NCBI GenBank assembly: GCA_021927905.1
Contig: BLLK01000045.1
Location: forward strand, 744,001 to 808,000
Direction of reading: 5' to 3'
DNA from: Chaetoceros tenuissimus
Lineage: Eukaryota; Bacillariophyta; Thalassiosirophyceae; Chaetocerotales; Chaetocerotaceae
DNA: 64,000 nt
In this document: positions 28,601 to 39,033 of the stretch, piece by piece
How positions within the stretch are numbered: the first letter of the stretch is position 1
How the letters are laid out: every line of letters begins with the position of its first letter
Made by a program: the position numbers and the translations under genes
The notes under the pieces: model-generated
What the model was told of the DNA's origin: nothing
Database searches by the model: none
The model's input: only the letters and a program-made list of their open reading frames with translations

Positions 28601-30197
28601 TATCTCTTCCCTGGAAAAAGAAAAGAATCAAGCTGAGGCATTATTGCAAGAAGCGAAGAAAGTCCAATCTACCTCGGAATCTGTGATTACTGATCTACAA
28701 TCGAAACTAAAAGATGCTTTAGAGAAGGTAAATGCTAAAAGTGAGCAAGTGGTATTACTAGAAGAAAGAAATACAGAGATTGAAAAAGAAAAGAAGACTC
28801 TGAAAAAGACTGTTTCCTCTCTGGAAAACGAAAAAAGTCAACTTCAATCAAAAATGAAGACTATATCGGATGCGAAATTAGAATATGAAAAAATAAATGC
28901 CAATTTGCAGCAGGAGCTCAAAACAGCCTTGGAGACTTCATCGACGAAAAGTAAACAGACTGAAGAACTGAATAGACAGCTAGAAAGCGCCAAACAAACG
29001 CTGGAGAAGGAAAAAGAGGAAATGTTTATGGCGTATGATTTGGAGATCAATAAGTTGAAGGATGAAGCAGAAAATGCCAAGAAAGATATGGTTGCTGCCC
29101 AGAAGTCCTTAGATGACTTCAAAGTCAGAATCAGTGAAGAACATGACAAAAATATTGAGGACATGAAGAAAAAGTTTGAGAAGGAGAGATCCGCTTTGAA
29201 AAGTAACATGAAGGCATTGGAATCTGAAAAGAACCAAGGTGACCTCATGCTACAAGAAATTGAGGCAGCCCAAGCTGCTTCTGATTCTATGATCGCTGAT
29301 CTAAAGTCTGAACTGAAAGACGCATTAGAAAAGGTTCAATCTAGCGATATGGTTGAACAATTAATTGCAACTCAGTCCACGATGGAAGAAACTATTAAAG
29401 ACCTTCAGAAACAATTGACTGAAAGTAAAAAGACTGCTCTAGAAGAAAAGACTCAAATGCAGCAAACATTCGAACTTGAGATCAAACAAATCCGTGAAAT
29501 GGCAGACGAAGCAGAGAAAGAGAAAATGAAGATGCTCAAGGAATTCAAAGAGGGATTCGATACTACTCTTGATACCCTCAAAAAGCAATTTGCGGAGGAA
29601 AAGGCAATTTTAGAAGCAGAAAAGAAAGAATTGAAAAGTTCCAAAGCTATGTTTGATTCAACAGTCGCGGATCTTCAGAAGGCGCTTGATACAATGGAAG
29701 AAAGAGCCAGAACCGAAAAGAATGAGTTGCAAAGGAACCACGATATAGAAATGGCAAAGATGAGGGAGATGTTGAAAATGGAGAAAGAGGATAGAATAGC
29801 TCGTCAAAGAGACCTGAAGGAGAAGGAAGATCTCCTACTTCTTCTGAAGAATAAAGATGAAGAGAAGCCTAGTCGAGGTTGGGTATCCAAAAAGCCACCA
29901 GTCTCCCAAGAAAGAACTGCAACGGCCTTTAAGCGTGCAGTAGCTCCTCCACCAGGAACATTGGATGATGAAAGTTTGATTGCGAAAATTCCAACAGACT
30001 ATGTACAAGTAAATAATGAAAACAAAATGGATGAAGATATAGTTGAAGAGGGCGATTTCTCCCTTGAAGAGAATGAGAGAAAACCATCTCGCTTGAGGAG
30101 AGTTTTCAGCAGACCAAAGAAAGAAAAGGCTCGTAGAAGTGAGCTAGCAGAATATGCGTCTGACTTTGTCGAAGTTGTTTCGTCATTGGTAAAGTAA
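25695..30197 (+). CDS. Giant coiled-coil protein with signal/plastid leader
   Basis: An intronless frame of 1500 residues starts at ATG 25695. Residues 1-28 form a signal peptide ending FASAAAS-FTSG, which fits a complex-plastid import junction. Residues about 50-300 are Ser/Gly/Asn/Lys-rich with a long Glu/Lys/Arg helix. From about 580 to 1400 the chain is almost continuous coiled coil with heptads. A 79-residue unit is duplicated nearly perfectly (KFAAEKSTLEANMRSLQAVT and onward). The tail is basic, with clusters of Arg/Lys near the end. Coiled-coil families are hard to name by eye. The leader suggests a structural or tethering protein in the plastid or secretory system rather than a cytosolic myosin-type tail. 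Confidence 0.8.
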   Translation: MRFQQSAFSVFLLTAVTKQCHFASAAASFTSGANFPILRNNHVSASDSNTFRAAPLLDSQDNVYQPLFIRRRSNEKKEGLFSRFMSIGDDEENKNIESNEIEATESKSVLGTSIPSSSNGVADVGGSSVAGTSIPSSGSAFPGNAWNPGGGDVTKASNISNSEKGNPDGTSDTDTNEKTTKDSLNKEQQDDNNSKAKDDKDEEQIRAKRLAEAEEIQRKFEEEAKRARELREAIAKEEEIRKLAKEDEQRKASINTRLVTLQEAAKKEAKDKNTSNATEKGDKSSTILGRNERQQNLPIKEESSSSQPFPSLKSFLTPGSQSPEKDSKTIPKRDDKVFGFGNDITEKGTDGLDKSAKRTVRVKKPVIMNRAEENSWLLKIFGNDEKKKEKSVKKEKMDIEARSMNKLEEIQDSFSKSLDNIQNDFDMKIKEMMQKKKEDRVDVDNLKSTTGERKGNDLNPSQIKSGQGLAKNPTSLQPPKNIEKKVISPDDKKVDVTTVQGRTTFPRKTQVVPTQSQQQTKNIPYVGMPDKDVSPTGRNAPILETSNKPIVAVSSSQSDTRIGSNLDVGGKASIGSKNQSNELLNSDFEMEKKKLQQERDDALQKLQETEKAQKSFEVTISTLKDELRVSMESARKDKDKKFSFYEQEIKRLYSEAEEAKREKGQMQKVLEDERLAAELEKDEMFTAYDEEIKKVQADAEKAKQDPVKERQEKMKIEAQNPAKTIESNKSQPNDAEVEALRKKFAAEKSTLEANMRSLQAVTNQTNALIEKLKADEEKSKQEKNEIQKALNDLRTNSKKDVDVQLKDMKEKFAAEKSTLQANFEAEKSTLEANMRSLQAVTNQTNALIEKLKADEEKSKQEKDEMQKALKDLKLANKKKVDKQLKDMKEKFAAEKSTLEANLASLDVEKNQANSLIEKLQADLKQSEKDRTEMEKAIDELNTSSTKSIDKQIEDSEKKFKAEKKILQTNISSLEKEKNQAEALLQEAKKVQSTSESVITDLQSKLKDALEKVNAKSEQVVLLEERNTEIEKEKKTLKKTVSSLENEKSQLQSKMKTISDAKLEYEKINANLQQELKTALETSSTKSKQTEELNRQLESAKQTLEKEKEEMFMAYDLEINKLKDEAENAKKDMVAAQKSLDDFKVRISEEHDKNIEDMKKKFEKERSALKSNMKALESEKNQGDLMLQEIEAAQAASDSMIADLKSELKDALEKVQSSDMVEQLIATQSTMEETIKDLQKQLTESKKTALEEKTQMQQTFELEIKQIREMADEAEKEKMKMLKEFKEGFDTTLDTLKKQFAEEKAILEAEKKELKSSKAMFDSTVADLQKALDTMEERARTEKNELQRNHDIEMAKMREMLKMEKEDRIARQRDLKEKEDLLLLLKNKDEEKPSRGWVSKKPPVSQERTATAFKRAVAPPPGTLDDESLIAKIPTDYVQVNNENKMDEDIVEEGDFSLEENERKPSRLRRVFSRPKKEKARRSELAEYASDFVEVVSSLVK
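27933..28290 (+). repeat. Recent 237-bp in-frame tandem duplication in coiled coil
   Basis: About 111 bases starting at 27933 recur at 28170 with one mismatch (GAGAAGAGC/TACTCTAGAAG and onward). The offset is 237 bases, or 79 codons. The unit keeps the reading frame and heptad phase nearly intact. Confidence 0.8.
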
Positions 30198-30519
30198 GAT
30201 TTAGATTTAAAATAAAAGATACTGGCAATAAATACCCAGTAATAGGGGGCGGAAAATCAATTTTTGACATGGCTAAAATAGCACATTGACAGCATTTTCC
30301 GCGCATTGGAATACTTAAAAAATACTTACACTTGTGGCGGTAGGTTTCTATTGCGTTCCTCTGCATTAAATATGTTACAAAACATGATTCCTTCTTCATG
30401 CTGAATTGAATTTCATAGGAAAGAGAACCATTTAATCACAGAAACGTGTAATACCGTACTTGCATATATTTGACAACTGAATTTCAGTGTAGCTAACCAT
30501 TGTAGTTTCATTAGAACCC
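30198..30519. other. Intergenic between two coiled-coil genes
   Basis: I see no gene. The GC-richer patch CGCGCATTGG near 30300 is the only contrast. Confidence 0.4.
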
Positions 30520-33500
30520 ATGTCGTTCGCAAACTTAAAGTTGAATGACTTGGACTTGGATATTGTCAACACTCTGAGCAATGTTGACATGGATTTCATC
30601 GACACAGCATGTACTGACAAGTCTGGATTTTTTTTGCCAACTAGTAATGCATCCAAATCCAATTCCTCGAAGTCAAAGAACATGGCGACCGAAATAGCTT
30701 CACTTCGTAATGAGCTAAACAAAGCAAAATATAGGGAGAAAGCACTTCTTAAAGAATTTGCACATAAGTTCAAGGCGTTGCAACAGCAGGACGCACCCAA
30801 GTTTAACATCATTACCGAGTCTCAAAAGACATCTATGCCCTTTGATGAAGAGGAGATGCCTATGGATGAGATGGCAGCCACAGCACGCATGGAGAGAGTC
30901 GTTCGAACTATGGAGAATGCTGAACAGCAACGAATGATTGAGGAGTTGAAAAGACAACAGGATGAACAAATGTATCACTTGCAACAAGAAAATGAAAAGG
31001 TTATATCTTCTTTTGAAAAGAAATTGATGGAGAAAATGCAAGAGATGGAGGAAATGCAAAATTACCTAGAAGCTGTGGAAAATGAAAGGAACTTATTAGC
31101 TGAAAAAGTCAAGACACCCTGTGTATCACCTGATACTGTCGCAAATTCCAGTTCAAATGCAACTCAAAATAATAGTTTTGGTCAATGGAATAATGGAGTT
31201 TGTGAATTAGATTCATCATTGGAGAAGACTGTTCAATTGTCTCCTCAAAAAAGTTCCATTACACCATTGCAACGGCTACGATATGAAAAACAAAAACAAA
31301 ATCTAAAGAACCAAGTTGCGACACCACCAACCGTAGATACTTGCAATACAAGCGATGGTAGTTTAGTCAGTGATAGTGCTAATGCTAGCAAACAAAGCAA
31401 TGTTCCCCCATCTAGACTGAGTGCATTATTTGAGTCAGTCACTGATCCCAAGTTGAATTCAATCCATAATCTACTTACAGCTGTAGAAAGAAAAATCCAA
31501 GAATGCGCTGAAGAAGATGACTCTGGACATGATGAAATGTTGCATCTCGATAAACAATCAAAGACATTTGAATACGTTGACAAGCTTTCAGATGCAGAAA
31601 AAGAATTTGTAGATCGTGTTGCATCTTTATTCAAGTCCACATTGAGTGAGCAGATGGAACTTATCCAACATTTGCAAACAGAGCTCGTACAAACGCATGA
31701 CGATTTTCAATCAAATGAAGCAGATATGAGCAAGATGCTGGAGGAGACTTACTCCAAGATTGAGGATTTAGAGATGGAATTAGATTCTCTGAAAAATACA
31801 AAAAGTCACACCGAGAAACTTCAAGGGTTTTTGAATATGATTGCAGATGATAAAAATAGTAGCTCCTTTGATTTGAAGGACTTGGAGCAAAAGTTGCAAG
31901 GCATTGAAGATGAACGCAATTCCCTCATGGAAGAAAATTTAAAGGTCCAAAAGGAAAATGAGGAGACAGTTCTTGCTTTAAGAAAAGTAATCGATGACAT
32001 GACTAAGGAAAAAGAAGAAGTAGTAAAAGAATTGATGACAAGGTTACAACATAGCGAAAAAGAATGTGATGCATTGAAGGAGGTCAACGGTATAGATAAT
32101 GATCTCAAAGTAGGAGATGATAATGCCGTTCTCATAGACATCAATGAATTGAATGCATTGAGACGACAGACTGAAAGTAGTTCTAGCGACAAAGAAATTA
32201 CTACATTGACGCAAGAATTGAACGAAGCCAAATTGACAATCTCAAAGCTCGAAAAAGAGAAAAGTCTTGGTCCAGATGAGATGCTTGATTTACAGCTTCA
32301 GGAAATTAGAGAGGCCAACGCCGACCTTCAAAGCAAGCTATTGGAGCAAGAAAGGGAATTTGAGCAAGAGAAGAAGAAGCTCGAACATTCAATTTCGAAC
32401 CTTGATCAAGATTTAGCTACACTACATGAAGAAAGTGAAAACAATTTAAGACAGCTCGCTAGTGCGAAGAATATGTCGTCTGCTCTTGAGAAGGAGAACG
32501 AAAAGCTTAAAGAAAAGACAGATACCTTAACTAGTGAACTTGAAAACGCCCAAAAGTTTCTTCAAGTGACTAAAGAAGCTCATTCTCGGGAGCAGTCTCT
32601 TGAAAATGACTTGGAAAAATCACTTCAGGAAATTGAAAAGCTCAGGGAAGATACTGAATCCGAAAAACAGGTTTTGATTGATCAATGTGAGGATCTGGAA
32701 TCTAAAGTACAAGAGTTACAATTAGAGATAATTGAAATGAAAGAGGAGAAACTTTCTCTCAAGATACGAGTCAGGGATGCTGAAACTGCTTTTGAGCGCT
32801 GTGATAGGATCATGACAATGCTACAGGAAACTAATGTTTCTCAAGGCACCTCATCTCAAGCTTTGGCAGAATTTAAAGACCAACTTCATGAGATACATGA
32901 TCACATGAGCAAACTTCGCAATTCTTGCGACGAAGATTGCCATGAAATAATTGATGTTGTTGATAAGAAGGTCCATATGATTCTATGTCTTCTGGAAACA
33001 AATGTTATTGGTATCAATGGATCTTCAACCATTGTGCCTTTTGATTTTAGCAATGGGGTTAGCCCTAAGGAGGTACTGCTAGAACGAAGTCTTCGCATGA
33101 TGAGGTCAGAAACTGACAGGATTAAAAAGAATATTGAGGAACTCAAGACTGAAAAAGATCAAGAAACTGCAATTTTGGGGATTGAGCTCGCATCGCTCCA
33201 GGGGAAGTTTGAAGCAAAATGCGAGTTGTTAGAGCAGAAAGAAGAAGAGCTGAAGAATTTAAAATCAAGTTTCACAGAACAATCGATGGAATATATTTCT
33301 GATGACGATAGTGATGGGGACATTGAAGAGAATTCTAGTCTATTCCTTCCATCGACTAGTCTCCATCCAAATGCCGAAAAGGAATTTAGTGATCTTTGTA
33401 AACAGTTACAAAGCGAAAGAGATGAAGCTCAAAAGAACTCAAAGAAAAAAGATGATGACCTTGCGGAAGCAAAAATGATTATTTCTTCCCTTGAACAGTC

Positions 33501-33669
33501 TAACAAAGCTATCACGGATAATCTTCGGTCTAGACTACATGACAGTAATGCTGCTTTGGTATCTCTTCTTGAACAGTCTAAGCAGAAAGAAAGTGAAAAC
33601 GCGGAATTGAAGTCAAAACTTCAGGCAATCATGGAGAAAGTGAACGATACAAACGATGGAAAAGAATAA
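30520..33669 (+). CDS. Long coiled-coil protein without leader
   Basis: An intronless frame of 1049 residues starts at ATG 30520. It begins MSFANLKLNDLDLDIVNTLS with no signal peptide. Coiled-coil heptads fill about residues 60-180, 340-480 and 520-760. They are separated by a Ser/Asn/Gln-rich linker and by a globular-looking stretch (DHMSKLRNSCDEDCHEIIDVVDKKVHMILCLLETN). An acidic patch ISDDDSDGDIEENSS comes before a last coil. It follows the 1500-residue coiled-coil gene in the same orientation, but the two share no obvious unit and differ in targeting. Architecture resembles a golgin or centrosomal scaffold. That is only an analogy. Confidence 0.78.
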   Translation: MSFANLKLNDLDLDIVNTLSNVDMDFIDTACTDKSGFFLPTSNASKSNSSKSKNMATEIASLRNELNKAKYREKALLKEFAHKFKALQQQDAPKFNIITESQKTSMPFDEEEMPMDEMAATARMERVVRTMENAEQQRMIEELKRQQDEQMYHLQQENEKVISSFEKKLMEKMQEMEEMQNYLEAVENERNLLAEKVKTPCVSPDTVANSSSNATQNNSFGQWNNGVCELDSSLEKTVQLSPQKSSITPLQRLRYEKQKQNLKNQVATPPTVDTCNTSDGSLVSDSANASKQSNVPPSRLSALFESVTDPKLNSIHNLLTAVERKIQECAEEDDSGHDEMLHLDKQSKTFEYVDKLSDAEKEFVDRVASLFKSTLSEQMELIQHLQTELVQTHDDFQSNEADMSKMLEETYSKIEDLEMELDSLKNTKSHTEKLQGFLNMIADDKNSSSFDLKDLEQKLQGIEDERNSLMEENLKVQKENEETVLALRKVIDDMTKEKEEVVKELMTRLQHSEKECDALKEVNGIDNDLKVGDDNAVLIDINELNALRRQTESSSSDKEITTLTQELNEAKLTISKLEKEKSLGPDEMLDLQLQEIREANADLQSKLLEQEREFEQEKKKLEHSISNLDQDLATLHEESENNLRQLASAKNMSSALEKENEKLKEKTDTLTSELENAQKFLQVTKEAHSREQSLENDLEKSLQEIEKLREDTESEKQVLIDQCEDLESKVQELQLEIIEMKEEKLSLKIRVRDAETAFERCDRIMTMLQETNVSQGTSSQALAEFKDQLHEIHDHMSKLRNSCDEDCHEIIDVVDKKVHMILCLLETNVIGINGSSTIVPFDFSNGVSPKEVLLERSLRMMRSETDRIKKNIEELKTEKDQETAILGIELASLQGKFEAKCELLEQKEEELKNLKSSFTEQSMEYISDDDSDGDIEENSSLFLPSTSLHPNAEKEFSDLCKQLQSERDEAQKNSKKKDDDLAEAKMIISSLEQSNKAITDNLRSRLHDSNAALVSLLEQSKQKESENAELKSKLQAIMEKVNDTNDGKE

Positions 33670-33844
33670 CCATTAATAAATAACAAGTATGGAAGATGAC
33701 TGGTTCACAAGATATTAGGAAGGTAATACAATAATGCATTACTACAAAACTTTCCAGTATAGTTTCTTCGTCATTATAGTCGAACAAATGCTACTTTATC
33801 GTTTTATCAATAATATTCGAATTGAGAGCGCATGAATGATTCCA

Positions 33845-35287
33845 TTACTTATTATAAGCAATGCCACTTTCTTTCAGTTTGTTCTCGAGATATTTGATTC
33901 TATCTTGTGCTTCTTTCAATTCTTTAGATACACTTGCAACGGTCTTCAATTTCATCTTTGCACCTCCACTTCCATTTTTGGAAGAAAGAGCTGGGTTCAA
34001 GCTCATTCTACAAGGCTGCTTGGAAGATCCCTCTCTCCATTCATCAGCCGAATGTGCTGGAATAGCTGAAACGCAATCTGGGAAAATATCATCCTGGAAA
34101 GCGTCAGACTTTCTTGGTACTGTCCAAGACAATGGATGAATACCATCATTGTTTGTTACTTTGAGGATTCTAGCGGTTTCGCATTGCATAACGTTAAGTC
34201 CACGCTTAGGAACAAGACAAAGTCCCTTTGCTGGAGTAGTTGATCTGAAACCATCATTGAGTTTATGAAGATAAGGACCCTTGTCTTCAAATTCATATGG
34301 TCGAATGATACCATCTCCCTTTCCACAGAGATACAAAATATTGGAGTCGTGATCAAACAAAGGTAAAAGAGCTCCAGATGCAGTGTCAACATTCTCAACT
34401 GCAAGTGGCTGTGACAAATTTTTCAAATCCCATATTTTTACTTCACGAGAACGAGATGCTCCAGTTGTAAGGAACTTATCCGTATTTCCGATAAATGACA
34501 GTTTCACACTCTTTAGTCCATCATGTGCCTTTGCAATTTGACTGGAAACAGATCCAGTACGTGGATCTGTGAATCTTACGGTCTTATCCTTACAACTTGT
34601 AGCATACATGTCACCTTTCATGTCCCAAACCACGTCCTGGATCAAATTATCCCCGAAATCACTAAAGGTAGAGATTGCCTCTCCCTTCTCCACATCCCAA
34701 GTTTTCACAGTATAGTCAGAACTTGTACTTGCTAAAATATTGCTTGCAGTTGGATGGAATCTCAACAAGGTAACTTTCTTTCTGTGTCCAACTAAATCTA
34801 CGAGACTTTCAGTGAGGTTTTCTCCCTGCTTTGCCAAACCCTTTTCATCTGTCGGTTCAAAGTCTTCAGGGATACTCCATAGTTTGATCGTAGTATCCTC
34901 TGATGCTGATGCAAACATGGAATCATCGAATGGGTTGAAATCACAGTCGAGCACAGCTCCAGTGTGTCCTTCTACTTGAGCAGAAGTTCCTGATTCAAAT
35001 CTCCCAGGACGATCCAGGCGTCCTACATGAATTGGTCCTCCTCCTCCAAAGAGTGAGACAACATAGTATTTCGCAGAAGCCTTGATGTATTGCTGATCCC
35101 CAGTTACTGTACACAAACGCATACCAGTGTAGCAGTGCTATGTGAGAGGGCAAAGTGAGATAGATGATTAGAAAGATATACATTTCATCATACTGTCAAC
35201 AATGACCATGACCTTTTAAGTACTTACCTCTGGTTTTGGGTTGTCGCAGAATACATGGCGATACTGTGATTTTCTAATCTTGAACAT
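33845..35287 (-). CDS. Coronin
   Basis: Exon 1 (35287-35228) encodes MFKIRKSQYRHVFCDNPKPE, the typical coronin N-terminus, and is too short to show as a long frame. Exon 2 (35137-33845) continues in phase 0 with HCYTGMRLCTVTGDQQ, for 450 residues. The beta-propeller shows repeated WD-type blades: EGHTGAVLDCDFNPFDDSMF, DTTIKLWSIPED, SDYTVKTWDVEKGE and KDKTVRFTDPRTG. The coronin-specific C-terminal extension follows, with RGLNVMQCETARILKVTN. A short coiled coil (KELKEAQDRIKYLENKLKES) ends the chain for oligomerisation. Coronins bind F-actin and Arp2/3 and regulate actin turnover and endocytic traffic. The length fits short class I coronins. Confidence 0.93.
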
Positions 35288-35688
35288 GATTCTAAATCAG
35301 TTATTATGTTACAAGAACTTGCTTATTTATGAGCAAGGTGGCAGTAATTGATAGGAAAGTATGTAATAGAATGAAGTACGTTGTACTTTGAATAGATGAA
35401 GCGAAAATGAAGATTGAAGATGAACAAAAATCCCAACTTTTCAGCCACCACAAACGCCATTTTTAAATGATGTCATCTTAGCAAATAGGCTTTTTTGACA
35501 GGTATCGTAGAGAAATATGTTCTCATATTTCTATTATTTGCTTTTGTAATACATAACCTACAAAGATATATATTCTATTTTGTACTGCTTCAACTAAGTG
35601 TATCTCTATTGTCTACCTACTGTCTCTAATCATCCCTTCTAGTAAGATATCTAATTCTTCCTTGATATCCGCAAGACTAGGTTACAGT
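35288..35688. other. Divergent promoter region
   Basis: This region lies between the coronin and methyltransferase genes. It is AT-rich, and nothing structured was seen. Confidence 0.4.
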
Positions 35689-36540
35689 ATGTGTTTCACT
35701 TCAAGGACAAGGCGAGTTCTTGTCATCTTTTGTGCAGCCCTTTTCCATTTTCAAGAGCTATGTGATGGACATAAGATACCATCGTTTGTACAACCACCAT
35801 CGTCAAGTAAAAGGAAAGGGATGAAAGACATAAATATAGGCAAGCATAACTACCGTCAAGAACGAACACATCTAAACTTGAGGGATATCAAAGATATAGA
35901 ACTAGATCAGTTTGACTTTTCTTCCAAAACAGGTTGGGACGACTTTTACATACAGCTCAATGAGGATGAGGTCGATATCACCACTGATCATGACGACAAA
36001 TCCTACAAAACATTTGAATTTGAGTGGCATTCTTCAATGCAACATGAAAACATCATATCAGAAATTGAAAAACATTCCAAAGTTATTGTAGTAGGCAATG
36101 GAAATAGTCGCTTACCAAGAGAAATATATGATTATCATGAAGGAGAGATAGACATTACATGTTTAGATTATAGTCAACCCTGTGTCGACATGATGTGTCG
36201 CTTGCACTCGAAAGAATGCCCAAGGATGAGTTTTGTTTGTGGAGATGTAACCAAAATGAATAATTTATTTGAAGAAAAGTTTGATGTACTTGTAGACAAG
36301 GGTTTAATGGATGCTTTGATGTGTACGGAAGGCTTTGAGAAACAGGTCAGTGAATATTGGCGAGAAGCAAAGAAGATTCTAAAAGCTGATGGAAAAATTA
36401 TTTTGGTTGCTTATAAAGTCAGCTCATCAACGTGGGAATTCTTGGATGAAATTGGTAAAGAGTTGAATATGGAGTGGACCGAACAGGAGTCCAAAGGCAA
36501 TGGCAGAATCAGTTTTCTTATTGGAAGATATAAATTATGA
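35689..36540 (+). CDS. SAM-dependent methyltransferase, METTL13/EFM-like, with signal peptide
   Basis: The longer frame from 35662 begins with TTG. ATG 35689 gives 283 residues. The leader (MCFTSRTRRVLVIFCAALFHF) is hydrophobic and signal-like. The Rossmann-type core shows KVIVVGNGNSRLPREIYD (motif I), ITCLDYSQPCVDMM (acidic end of strand 2), MSFVCGDVTKM and FDVLVDKGLMDALMC. The VDKG-x2-D-x-L signature is typical of METTL13 and elongation-factor lysine methyltransferases. KKILKADGKIILVAY is the post-motif strand. Close relatives methylate eEF1A. The leader suggests an organelle or secretory substrate instead (inference). No zinc or RNA-binding addition is seen. Confidence 0.8.
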   Translation: MCFTSRTRRVLVIFCAALFHFQELCDGHKIPSFVQPPSSSKRKGMKDINIGKHNYRQERTHLNLRDIKDIELDQFDFSSKTGWDDFYIQLNEDEVDITTDHDDKSYKTFEFEWHSSMQHENIISEIEKHSKVIVVGNGNSRLPREIYDYHEGEIDITCLDYSQPCVDMMCRLHSKECPRMSFVCGDVTKMNNLFEEKFDVLVDKGLMDALMCTEGFEKQVSEYWREAKKILKADGKIILVAYKVSSSTWEFLDEIGKELNMEWTEQESKGNGRISFLIGRYKL

Positions 36541-36632
36541 GTAAACATCAAGGTAGTAATAGTAAGCAGGGATTTTATTGTCTGCGAACTAATCGTTGAA
36601 ACTGAGACATGTAGATTCGATTTATATGTACA

Positions 36633-38785
36633 TTATGATAAAATAAAGAATAAGTCGGGATCTACCTTCACCACATAGTCCTTTGCACTCACAAATGCCA
36701 TGGATAATCGTTGTTCGATTTTCAACTTCTCCAAGATTTGAGAAGGAATCTCGTCAGCATATTCTATGGTTTCTAGATGCATCTCCTCTTTCACAACAAC
36801 TTGTTTTTCAACATATTGTTTATTGTAAGCAATGCCCACTAGTACAAAGACCATTAATAGAATGAGTGTTTTGAATCCCCTTCGACTAGTTTGTGTAACA
36901 TTCGTTTTAGTAGATTGTACTGTTTCTTCTTTCAAGTAGTCTTTTAGTAGACCAGAAGCGCATGCGTTAGAGATTGCAATGTTTTCACTACTCAGATTGC
37001 ATTGATTGTGTTCCAACTTGTTCAAAATCTCTCTTCGTTTCCTTTGTCGAGAGGTGCAATCCCTAGGAGTTAAATTTCGGATTGCTCTGGACTCTTTGAT
37101 GATATTCATATCAGAGTACGCCATAGATTGATAAGTCCAAAGAGGTCTATACCGTGCCTTACTTGCAACTAGAACAGATGAAGAAATAACATCATTGGAA
37201 CTTCTTTTTGCGAGTTCTAATGCTTCATCTGGAGGGAAAAGATGTCTATTGGATATTTTAGATGCTGTGGTGAGATATTTCCAAAAAATATAAAAAGAAA
37301 TAGAAGTATAGAAACTTACATGTAATTAGTTGCGGTTTCAATAATCTCTTCAATACTTGATTCAACCTCCAATCTACTTTGACAAGTAGTAACAATGGCA
37401 GAGGGTACTGAAAATAAAATCTCTGCCAAATGCTCTGCATCTTCATTATCAGTAGCATCTTTGATTCGTGATCGATTTGATGCACTAGTAATCATTGCTG
37501 CGGCTATGTAAATTGGAAATGTATAGTGGCTGACGAGGAAAGCATCAAATAGTCGAGCCACAATGCGATAGTCATTGATATCACTTGCAAACCAGCAAAG
37601 TATCCAGCGAAGTGCGAATGAGCAAGGATCATAAACGCCACTATCATTCAACTGACAGTATAGCTCCTTGTCAAAATGTTCCAGTACAGGATATAAAATA
37701 CATCGCATTATGGCTTGTATATCATCAAAGCTGGGTGATACTGAATCCTTCATATGATAGGTGGACAACCGTTTCAAAGTTAATGAAGTCAACGATGGCG
37801 AATGTAATGATATGAGCAAGAGAGCTGCTACATTATGCATCCCTGGGTAATAAAAGAGTCTCTCCATACCCAAATCTTTCACCTCCGAAGGGTACGTTCT
37901 TAAAACCGAAGTAATGATATTTAGCAACAATGATCTTTCCTCTTCTTTTTTCTTTCGCTCTGCTCTTGCTGTTTTCAATCTTCGAGCTACTTTATATGAA
38001 GACGGAGAAGTGCAGGACTCCTTGTCTTCAATTATAGCTTCGGGTCGACATTGTGGAGTAGGAGATTGTGGTTGACATGTTGTACTCTCGAAACTGGTAA
38101 ATGATGTGTTGTCAGTCTCCACGGATTGTCCACTAATTTCACTGGCAACCATTGTTCCAAGTCTTATTTCTTCTCCTATTTCCCAAATACAGTTTCCAAT
38201 ATCTTCTTTGATCAGATCAAGTTCATGATCGGATATCTTTGCAACATCTCTTTTCGATTCGTGTTCAGCATTCAAAGATTCCAAGTTTGTTTGGTTGAGT
38301 AGGATACTTTCGCTTGCATCGATGAGCTTGATCCAAGCCCTTTTCCTAATTGACACGTCTAAGAGCCCACCTCTTGAAAGTGCTAATTGACGTAGACGCC
38401 AAAGATCTACAACCTCAATATCCTCATTTGTGTCTGCATGAGTAGATTCTTTCTTCTCTTCGGATGGTTCATATCTTCTTCCACTCAAACATTCTTCTAT
38501 TTCTGATCTTTTCTCGTCTATGAATTGTATAGCTTCTTGCAAAGCCTCTTGTCTTTGGGTAGATACTGAAGAAATTCCATCATCACCTGAGTTTTCATCT
38601 TGAAACACTAATTTTCGGACTGGGAATGAGGTGAGATCCAAAGTTACTGGACTGAGCATTGTACCTCCTGAATCCCGACTGTTATCAATCGACACATGAC
38701 CAGGTACTGGAGTTACTTCTTCAGAATGTGTTTCTTCCATTTGATTATCTATCTTGCAGCTTCTATCTATTTCGAAGCTATGCAT
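36633..38785 (-). CDS. TBC1D20/Gyp8-like protein, probable inactive GAP
   Basis: Exon 1 (38785-37320) and exon 2 (37245-36633) join through a 74-base GT-AG intron in phase 2, giving 692 residues. The TBC domain begins LRQLALSRGGLLDVSIRKRAW. It continues through LKRLSTYHMKDSVSPSFDDI and ALRWILCWFASDINDYRIVARLFDAFLVSHYTFPIYIAAAMI. After the splice comes HLFPPDEALELAKR, as in TBC1D20, and near the end a tail-anchor span (TLILLMVFVLVGIAYN). This family activates Rab1/Ypt1 GTP hydrolysis at the ER. However, the IxxDxxR arginine is Asn (IKEDIGN), and the YxQGxxD glutamine is Pro (YYPGMHN). Both catalytic fingers are therefore missing. Confidence 0.85.
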
Positions 38786-39033
38786 GCATTAATCTATTTC
38801 CATCCCGGTTTCACAGATGCAATGAAGTTGTTAGTTGTTGTTATTCTGTGTGTGGATGTACTCACAAAAAAGGGTTCGTTGTTTCATTCTTCTTTAAAAG
38901 AAAAAGTGCGCGTCATAACGTCAATTGTGGTAATAGGTCACAGTCTGACATTTATATCATTGGAAAAATCCAAGGGTGTCTTTCTTTGGAAGAGAACAGG
39001 AGAAGGAATATTTGAACTGCACTTGGAGTTGAA
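38786..39033. promoter_or_regulatory. Short bidirectional promoter
   Basis: Only 248 bases separate the starts of the TBC1D20-like and CFAP210-like genes. A CGCGTCATAACGTCA stretch near 38908 is the most distinctive sequence. No X-box could be assigned. Confidence 0.4.

Noticed and set aside
25695-33669. Common origin of the two adjacent coiled-coil genes
   Set aside because: Heptad composition alone makes them look alike. Leaders, linkers and repeat units differ.
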